A stretch of 64,000 nucleotides of DNA from an uncultured Chloroflexota bacterium (GTDB lineage Bacteria; Chloroflexota; Anaerolineae; Anaerolineales; Anaerolineaceae), in NCBI GenBank assembly GCA_902786265.1, contig CADACE010000014.1, positions 1 through 64,000 on the forward strand, written 5' to 3'. The number at the start of each line of letters is the position of its first letter. Position 1 is the first letter of the stretch. Both the position numbers and the translations under genes were made by a program. Positions 58,640 to 64,000 of this stretch are shown piece after piece. Below the pieces are notes generated by a model. The model saw only the letters and a program-made list of their open reading frames with translations. It was not told the DNA's origin and did no database searches.

Positions 58640-61258
58640 ATGGCAGAAAACAAAACTGAAAACCGAATTCAGGTAGAAAAAAAGCTGACTGAGATCAGCC
58701 GTCTTTCGGATGAAGAAGTATTGAACCTTCTGCAGACTGACGCGGAGGGGCTCAACCCGTTGGAAGCAAGCTCCCGTCTTGAAGAATACGGGAAGAATAT
58801 CATCGATTCGGGAAATGAAAACAATCTGTTTCAGCGTGTTAAAGAAGCGATCATCAACCCCTTTAATATCGTACTTCTGGGCGTTGCCGGGATCACATTT
58901 GTGACCGATGTGATCGTCGCCGAAAAGCCGAGCTGGTCCACCTTCCTGATGCTGGTGATCGTCATTCTCATCTCCGGGATCATTTCCTTTGTCCAGACAG
59001 AAAAATCAAATAATGCGGCGCAGAAACTGCAGAAAATGATCAGCAACCGCCTTGACGTGATCCGCAACAGTATCCTTATGGAAGTCGATATCTCGGAGAT
59101 CGTACCCGGTGATATCGTAAAACTGGCATCCGGCGATATGATCCCGGGTGATGTACGTTTTATTGAAGCTAAGGACCTGTTTATCGACCAGTCCCAGCTG
59201 ACCGGAGAGAGCAATCCCGTGGAAAAATTCGCGGGTCCTGATCCGGAGGGCGATACGATCTCGGAATTGGACAATCTGGGCTTTCTGGGCAGCAACATTG
59301 TTTCCGGCAGCGCGAAAGCAGTTGTTCTCACGACCGGGAACAAAACATACTTTGGCAGCATGGCCCGCAGCCTGAACACATTCCAGGAAAAAAGCAAATA
59401 TGAGCAGAATATCGATTCCATCAGTAAACTGCTGATCCAGTTCATGGCTGTGATGGTACCGATCATCTTTATCGCCAATTTCATCACCAAAGGGAACTGG
59501 CTGCAGTCCCTGATGTTCGGTATCACTATCGCTGTCGGGATCATGCCTGAAATGCTTCCCGTCATCATGACATCCTGCCTGGCAAAAGGTGCTGTGAACA
59601 TGTCTCAAAAGCAGACGATCGTAAAACGTCTCGGCGCTATTCAGATTTTTGGTGAAATGGATGTGCTGTGTACGGACAAGACCGGGACCCTGACCCAGGA
59701 TGAAATCGTCCTCGAAAAATACATGGACGTTTTAGGCCGTGAAGACAAACGTGTGCTGCGGCACGCGTTCCTGAACAGCTATTTTCAGACAGGACTGAAA
59801 AACCTGATGGATGTGGCTATCATCAACCGGGCTGAACGCGAAGAACTTGGGCAGCTCAAACAAACCTATATCCGGGAAGATGAAATTCCTTTTGACTTCA
59901 GCCGCAGACGAATGAGTGTTGTGCTGCGGGATATGACCGGAAAACGGCAGCTTATCACCAAAGGCGCTGTTGAAGAGATACTTTCCATCTGCTCCTTTAT
60001 TGAAATCGAAGGTGAAGTCAAACCGATCACGCAGGAGCTGATCGATAACGCACTGAAAATTTCCTATGATAACAACCTTGAAGGCATCCGTGTAATTGCG
60101 ATTGCCCAGAAAAACCGGGTGCGTGAGGTTGGTGCCTTCAGTGTGGATGATGAGAAGGATATGGTCCTCATCGGCTTTTGCGGCTTTTTGGATCCGCCGA
60201 AACCTTCCGCGGAATCCGCTATCAAGGCTCTGACGAAAAACGGCGTAAGCACCGTTGTTTTGACCGGTGACTCGGAAGGCGTTGCCATCAACATCTGCGG
60301 TCGTTTGGGTATTCCGACAGATTACACGCTTACCGGAGCCCAGGTGGAAGCAATGGATGATTCGGCACTGCAGGAAGCCTGTAAAAAGTGCCGCATCTTC
60401 TCCAAGCTTTCTCCTTATCAGAAACAGCGGGTGGTGAAAGCTTTCCAAACCAACGGTCACACCGTAGGCTATATGGGTGACGGCATCAATGACAGCCTGC
60501 CGCTCAAACAGGCTGATGTCGGTATCTCCGTTGATACCGCGGTGGATATCGCGAAGGAAGTTGCTGATATTATTCTGCTGGAAAAGGATTTGAATGTACT
60601 GGATGAAGGTGTCGTTGAAGGCCGCAAGACTTTTGCCAATATGAACAAATATTTGAAGATGTCTGTCAGCGGTAATTTCGGGAACATGTTCTCCGTGCTG
60701 ATCGCCTCCATCTTCCTTCCGTTCCTTCCGCTGCTCCCGCTGCATATCCTCGTGCAGAACATTCTGAATGATTTTGCCCAGCTGGGTATGCCTTTCGACC
60801 ACGTGGAGGATGAATACATTCAGCTTCCCAAAAAGTGGGACATTAATGGGATCAAGAAGTTTATGGTATATTTCGGACTTCTGAGTACGGTGCTGGATGT
60901 ACTGTGTTTTCTCGCAATGTGGTACATCTTCAAGTTTAATAACAATGAAATGGCGGGCTTCTTCCAGTGCGGCTGGTTCATGTTCGGCGTGATTTCCCAA
61001 ACCGTCGTGATCCATACCATCAGGACACCGAAGATTCCTTTCATCCAGGACAGGGCATCCGGACAGCTGTTGCTTTCCACTTTCCTGGTGGTCCTTGTCA
61101 CCCTGCTTATCGGCTTTACAGTGGTAGCGACCTGGTTCGATCTGCCGATCATGATCCCGTCTTTCGGCTGGTGCCTGTTCATTCTGATGGTCGTTTATAT
61201 GGTTCTGGCTCAGATCCTGAAGAGTATTTATATCAAAATCAATAAAGAATGGGTATAA
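58640..61258 (+). CDS. mgtA: Magnesium-translocating P-type ATPase (MgtA-like)
   Basis: An 872-residue P-type ATPase: actuator TGES (LTGESNPVEKF), phosphorylation site DKTGT (Asp346), KGA nucleotide-binding segment and hinge GDGINDSLPLKQADVG. The C-terminal half shows the MgtA/MgtB hallmarks NILNDFAQLGMPFDHVEDEY, CGWFMFGVISQTVV and RTPKIPFIQ. It imports Mg2+ across the cytoplasmic membrane at the cost of ATP. The N-terminus is typical. AGGAAAAGAGG lies upstream, and an intrinsic terminator follows. Confidence 0.9.
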   Translation: MAENKTENRIQVEKKLTEISRLSDEEVLNLLQTDAEGLNPLEASSRLEEYGKNIIDSGNENNLFQRVKEAIINPFNIVLLGVAGITFVTDVIVAEKPSWSTFLMLVIVILISGIISFVQTEKSNNAAQKLQKMISNRLDVIRNSILMEVDISEIVPGDIVKLASGDMIPGDVRFIEAKDLFIDQSQLTGESNPVEKFAGPDPEGDTISELDNLGFLGSNIVSGSAKAVVLTTGNKTYFGSMARSLNTFQEKSKYEQNIDSISKLLIQFMAVMVPIIFIANFITKGNWLQSLMFGITIAVGIMPEMLPVIMTSCLAKGAVNMSQKQTIVKRLGAIQIFGEMDVLCTDKTGTLTQDEIVLEKYMDVLGREDKRVLRHAFLNSYFQTGLKNLMDVAIINRAEREELGQLKQTYIREDEIPFDFSRRRMSVVLRDMTGKRQLITKGAVEEILSICSFIEIEGEVKPITQELIDNALKISYDNNLEGIRVIAIAQKNRVREVGAFSVDDEKDMVLIGFCGFLDPPKPSAESAIKALTKNGVSTVVLTGDSEGVAINICGRLGIPTDYTLTGAQVEAMDDSALQEACKKCRIFSKLSPYQKQRVVKAFQTNGHTVGYMGDGINDSLPLKQADVGISVDTAVDIAKEVADIILLEKDLNVLDEGVVEGRKTFANMNKYLKMSVSGNFGNMFSVLIASIFLPFLPLLPLHILVQNILNDFAQLGMPFDHVEDEYIQLPKKWDINGIKKFMVYFGLLSTVLDVLCFLAMWYIFKFNNNEMAGFFQCGWFMFGVISQTVVIHTIRTPKIPFIQDRASGQLLLSTFLVVLVTLLIGFTVVATWFDLPIMIPSFGWCLFILMVVYMVLAQILKSIYIKINKEWV

Positions 61259-61299
61259 AATTTAGTTTACGTATCCAAAAGGAATAAGAACTCTGTCAA

Positions 61300-61327
61300 C
61301 AGTCTCCTGAATCAGGAGACTGTTTTT
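61300..61327 (+). terminator. Intrinsic terminator of mgtA
   Basis: The stem CAGTCTCCTGA/TCAGGAGACTG with a very short loop is followed by TTTTT, 42 bp after the mgtA stop. Confidence 0.85.
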
Positions 61328-61462
61328 GTATAGAAAAAAAGACCTGCAGCCGATGATGTTGAAGTTTTGATTTCGGAATAAGGTGAATCTGGCAGATATT
61401 GAATGCTGACGGTTATCTGAAGGTTGCGAATGAAATTCGGAATTTTGCTCCCCGCAATTTTG

Positions 61463-61507
61463 TAAAAAAAAGACAGACCATCGTGTACCGGTACACTTTG
61501 GCCTGTC
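61463..61507 (-). terminator. Intrinsic terminator of the pyr genes
   Basis: On the minus strand GACAGGCCA...TGGTCTGTC encloses the perfect palindrome GTGTACCGGTACAC and is followed by TTTTTTT. It lies 60 bp beyond the stop of the dihydroorotase-like gene. Apart from this and the mgtA terminator, the gap between the two genes holds nothing I recognise. Confidence 0.75.
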
Positions 61508-61567
61508 CCATCGTTCTGTCTGTCCTCGATCCGCGGGTCGGATTTGAGGGTCAGCAGTTTTTATTCG

Positions 61568-62968
61568 TTATTTTAACGGGCGAACCCATTTTCCCTGCGG
61601 ATCGCCGACAATATCGCCGTCTTTGGAGGTTGTGATGCCGCGGAGAATGGTCTGCACCACACGGCCTTTCATCTTCATTCCGTTGTACGGGGAAAGCTTT
61701 GTCCGGGAGTGCATTGTGCTTTGGTCGAAGATATATTCCTGATCGAGGTCAACAATCGCGAGGTCCGCGTCGGTGCCGACCTGCAGGGAACCCTTGAGCG
61801 GATAGTAATCAAACATCTTGGCCACGTTTTCGGACATCCAGGCGGCGACCTGGTTCAGTGTGATTTTTCCTTCATTCACAGCAGTGAGCATCAGCATGGA
61901 AGCGGTTTCAATTGCGGCCATACCGGCAGGAGCTTCCCAGTAGTCTTTCATTTTTTCTTCCGGCGTATGCGGAGCATGATCGGTGACGACAAATGAAATG
62001 ATTCCGTCCTTCAGACCCTGCCACAGCAGATCCTGGTCGCGTTGTGTACGTACCGGAGGATATCCTTTGATCTGCGCCCCGACACGTTCAAAATCCTTGT
62101 CGGTGAGGAACAGGTAATGCGGGCAGGTTTCCGCGGTCACGTTGATGCCGTCCTGCTGAGCGCGGCGGATGATCTCGACCCCGTCACCGGTGGCAAGATG
62201 CAGAATATGCAGATGTGCGCCTGTTGCTTTGGCAAAGGCGATGGCGGTTTCGATTACCGTTATTTCAGAAACAGCGGGACGTGATTTCAGTACGGCATTG
62301 TAATCCCGTTCGTCAGTTGCCATCACTTCGGCGGTCAGTTCTTTGATGAGCCAGAAGTTTTCAGCATGAATGCCGATGAGTTTTCCGGTTTTGGCGACTT
62401 CGCGGAAAATTGTGTAGACTTCTCCGTCATCCAGCGGAGGCAGGACATTCTGCATTCCTTCCTTATAGTTGTAGATCAGCTGGTAGGTAGCCAGGTCCAG
62501 CGCGTATCCCCAGAAAAATTTGAACGCGGCCGCGCCGTGTTCGGCAAGCTTCGGCAGATCCGCATTATTCAGTTTCCCGATGCACAGACCCCAGTTGCCA
62601 AAATCCACATGGGCTTTCGGACCGATGGTTTCGATAAGCGAATCCATCATTTCGACGTTGTAAACGGCAGGGTTGCTGTTCGGCTGTTCAATAATGGTAG
62701 TTACGCCGCCGCAGGCGCCGGCCATTGAGGAATGGAAAAAATCTTCTTTGTGATGCGCGCCGTTTTTGCCGTCACGGGAATGAACATGGCTGTCGATAAA
62801 ACCGGGGAGAACATACTTACCGGAAGCATCCGTTATTTCCTTGGCATCTCCATCCAGCAGACCTTCGGTGATTGCGTAAATCTTGCCGTCTTTGACATAG
62901 ATGTTTCCTTTGTATGTGTCAGAAGCAGTGACCAGTGTCCCGTTGAGAATTACATGATCCCATTGCAT
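61568..62968 (-). CDS. pyrC: Dihydroorotase / allantoinase-type amidohydrolase
   Basis: A 466-residue cyclic amidohydrolase. Metal-binding HVH is at 61-63 (DSHVHSRDG) and the likely carbamylated Lys is in AAFKFFWGYAL. Also present are the IHAEN His, the HILHLAT His and catalytic Asp in VVTDHAPHTPEEK. Placed right after pyrB, it most likely closes carbamoyl-aspartate to dihydroorotate. By sequence feel it is nearer the allantoinase/hydantoinase branch (long form, KFFWG and VHAEN-like motifs) than short PyrC, so the gene symbol is tentative. AAAAGGAG precedes the ATG. Confidence 0.8.
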   Translation of the reverse strand: MQWDHVILNGTLVTASDTYKGNIYVKDGKIYAITEGLLDGDAKEITDASGKYVLPGFIDSHVHSRDGKNGAHHKEDFFHSSMAGACGGVTTIIEQPNSNPAVYNVEMMDSLIETIGPKAHVDFGNWGLCIGKLNNADLPKLAEHGAAAFKFFWGYALDLATYQLIYNYKEGMQNVLPPLDDGEVYTIFREVAKTGKLIGIHAENFWLIKELTAEVMATDERDYNAVLKSRPAVSEITVIETAIAFAKATGAHLHILHLATGDGVEIIRRAQQDGINVTAETCPHYLFLTDKDFERVGAQIKGYPPVRTQRDQDLLWQGLKDGIISFVVTDHAPHTPEEKMKDYWEAPAGMAAIETASMLMLTAVNEGKITLNQVAAWMSENVAKMFDYYPLKGSLQVGTDADLAIVDLDQEYIFDQSTMHSRTKLSPYNGMKMKGRVVQTILRGITTSKDGDIVGDPQGKWVRPLK

Positions 62969-62985
62969 AATAATCGCTCCTTTTT

Positions 62986-63015
62986 AAAACAAGGGGGCAT
63001 AAAGCCCCCTTTTGT
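62986..63015. terminator. Hairpin between pyrB and the dihydroorotase gene
   Basis: The stem AAGGGGGC/GCCCCCTT with a 5-base loop is followed by GTTTT on the minus strand and TTTTG on the plus strand. It lies between two co-directional genes of one pathway, so it may act as a partial terminator that sets their ratio, or as an attenuator. Confidence 0.6.
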
Positions 63016-63041
63016 ACAAAAATCCGGTTTCAGTGCTGAAA

Positions 63042-63977
63042 TTATTCGCAGCCGCAAACCAGTGAAAGCAGAGCCATACGTACCGGGACGCCATTGGCAG
63101 CCTGGCGGAAGTATGCAGCGCCTGCATATTCATCGACTTCGGTCTTGATTTCAGTGACACGCGGCAGCGGGTGCATGATGGTCAGACCCGGTTTCGCGTT
63201 CTTGACGGTCTGCATGGTCACTTCATAGGAACCCTTCAGACGTTCATATTCAGCAGGATCGGTAAAGCGTTCTTTCTGGATGCGGGTCATGTAGAGGACA
63301 TCAGATTTTGCGACTGCTTCATCAAGATCCGGGATGATCTCAACAGAAACGCCGTCTTTGCGCAGGCTTTCAGTGATCGGTTCAGGCATAGCCAGGGCTT
63401 CAGGTGCGGTGAATACAAATTTCACGCCCATGCGAGCCAGCAGCGCGGCACCGGAGTGGACAGTACGGCCGTTCTTCAGGTCGCCGGCTAAACAAATGGT
63501 CTGACCTTCAACCTGACCCTTTTCCTTGATGATCGTATACAGGTCAAGCAGTGCCTGTGTCGGGTGCTGACCGGCGCCGTCACCGCCGTTGATGACCGGT
63601 TTGCAGGAGCCTGCAGCCAATTCGGCAGCAGAACCGGTGACAGGATGGCGGATAACCGCGACATCGGCATAGGATTCAATCATCTTACCGGTATCATAAA
63701 CAGTTTCGCCTTTTTTAGCGGAGGAAGAACCACCGCCGTCAGCTACGGAAATGACGGAACCGCCCAGACGAAGCATCGCGGTTTCAAAGGAAAGGCGGGT
63801 GCGGGTGGAAGGTTCAAAGAACAGGGTCGCCAGTGTTTTGCCGGCCATGTTCATAAGGCGGCCGCCGTTGTCCATTGCACGTTCAAAACGGGCAGCGGTA
63901 TCCATAATCAATTTGACTTCTTCGTTGCTGAGGGATTGGACATCAAGGATGTCACGACCAAGTAAAGATGTTGCCAT
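63042..63977 (-). CDS. pyrB: Aspartate carbamoyltransferase catalytic subunit
   Basis: A 311-residue PyrB, of normal length. The carbamoyl-phosphate site FFEPSTRTRLSFE (STRTR at 57-61), GDGAGQHPTQALLDLYTI and HPLPRVTEIKTEVD are all intact. It joins carbamoyl phosphate and aspartate in the first committed step of pyrimidine synthesis. The regulatory subunit PyrI is not in the window. AAGGAG lies 11 bases before the ATG. The next gene downstream is dihydroorotase-like, separated by 73 bp containing a hairpin. Confidence 0.95.
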   Translation of the reverse strand: MATSLLGRDILDVQSLSNEEVKLIMDTAARFERAMDNGGRLMNMAGKTLATLFFEPSTRTRLSFETAMLRLGGSVISVADGGGSSSAKKGETVYDTGKMIESYADVAVIRHPVTGSAAELAAGSCKPVINGGDGAGQHPTQALLDLYTIIKEKGQVEGQTICLAGDLKNGRTVHSGAALLARMGVKFVFTAPEALAMPEPITESLRKDGVSVEIIPDLDEAVAKSDVLYMTRIQKERFTDPAEYERLKGSYEVTMQTVKNAKPGLTIMHPLPRVTEIKTEVDEYAGAAYFRQAANGVPVRMALLSLVCGCE

Positions 63978-64000
63978 AAAAATTTCTCCTTGAATTCTTG

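Overview
The window looks like a chromosome segment of an anaerobic Gram-positive bacterium, most likely a gut or rumen member of the Clostridia. This rests on strong AAGGAG-type ribosome sites, intrinsic terminators, a cellobiose/chitobiose-type phosphorylase and clostridial small-protein families; it is inference, since there is no rRNA or tRNA gene to place it. Base composition is strongly mosaic. Housekeeping genes are moderately to highly GC-rich, and a long AT-rich block runs from about 14.8 to 30.6 kb.

Layout. (1) 0-8.4 kb: AroE-like dehydrogenase, GNAT, a 1035-residue protein with a permuted-papain-like His/Cys pair, a HAD phosphatase overlapping an acyltransferase-like gene, a half-length AI-2E permease and a small membrane protein. 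(2) 8.6-14.7 kb: GC-rich secreted protein and GH94 phosphorylase, then repeat-rich DNA with GGGGACGGTT-type palindromes and two copies of a 117-bp hairpin element. (3) 14.9-30.6 kb: a one-strand defence island. It holds a large protein with alpha-CTD-like and sigma-region-4-like parts, an HNH protein, then the BREX type 4 core brxP-brxC-pglZ-brxL, a Cys-rich small protein and an EcsC-like protein. A cysteine desulfurase begins 2 bp after the island ends. (4) 32-41 kb: a DUF4157/HExxH protein with Thr repeats and a chaperone-like neighbour, a bactofilin-like membrane protein, a DUF3791/DUF3990 (ADP-ribosyltransferase-type) cassette, a methyltransferase and a RES-like protein. (5) 41-49 kb: type I restriction-modification (hsdM, hsdS, hsdR) interspersed with 63-bp GAGTCA palindromes and a REP-associated tyrosine transposase, which together look like a REPIN/RAYT system. 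(6) 49-54.2 kb, minus strand: a two-gene module of a SIR2-domain protein and a membrane protein with Rossmann and C-terminal RyR domains. (7) 54.3-64 kb: small metabolic genes, a flavin reductase divergent from an HxlR regulator, an MgtA-type ATPase, and pyrB plus a dihydroorotase-like gene.

The strongest candidates for little-described biology are the SIR2 / TM-Rossmann-RyR pair and the extended BREX-4 locus. The first is probably an NAD-derived-signal module with producer and receptor. The second combines PAPS-reductase chemistry, an adjacent cysteine desulfurase, and a regulator-like protein built of RNA-polymerase-type DNA-binding parts. The RAYT-REPIN invasion of the restriction locus and the four ELTA repeats in the HsdS linker are also notable. 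All assignments come from reading the sequence; no database search was run.
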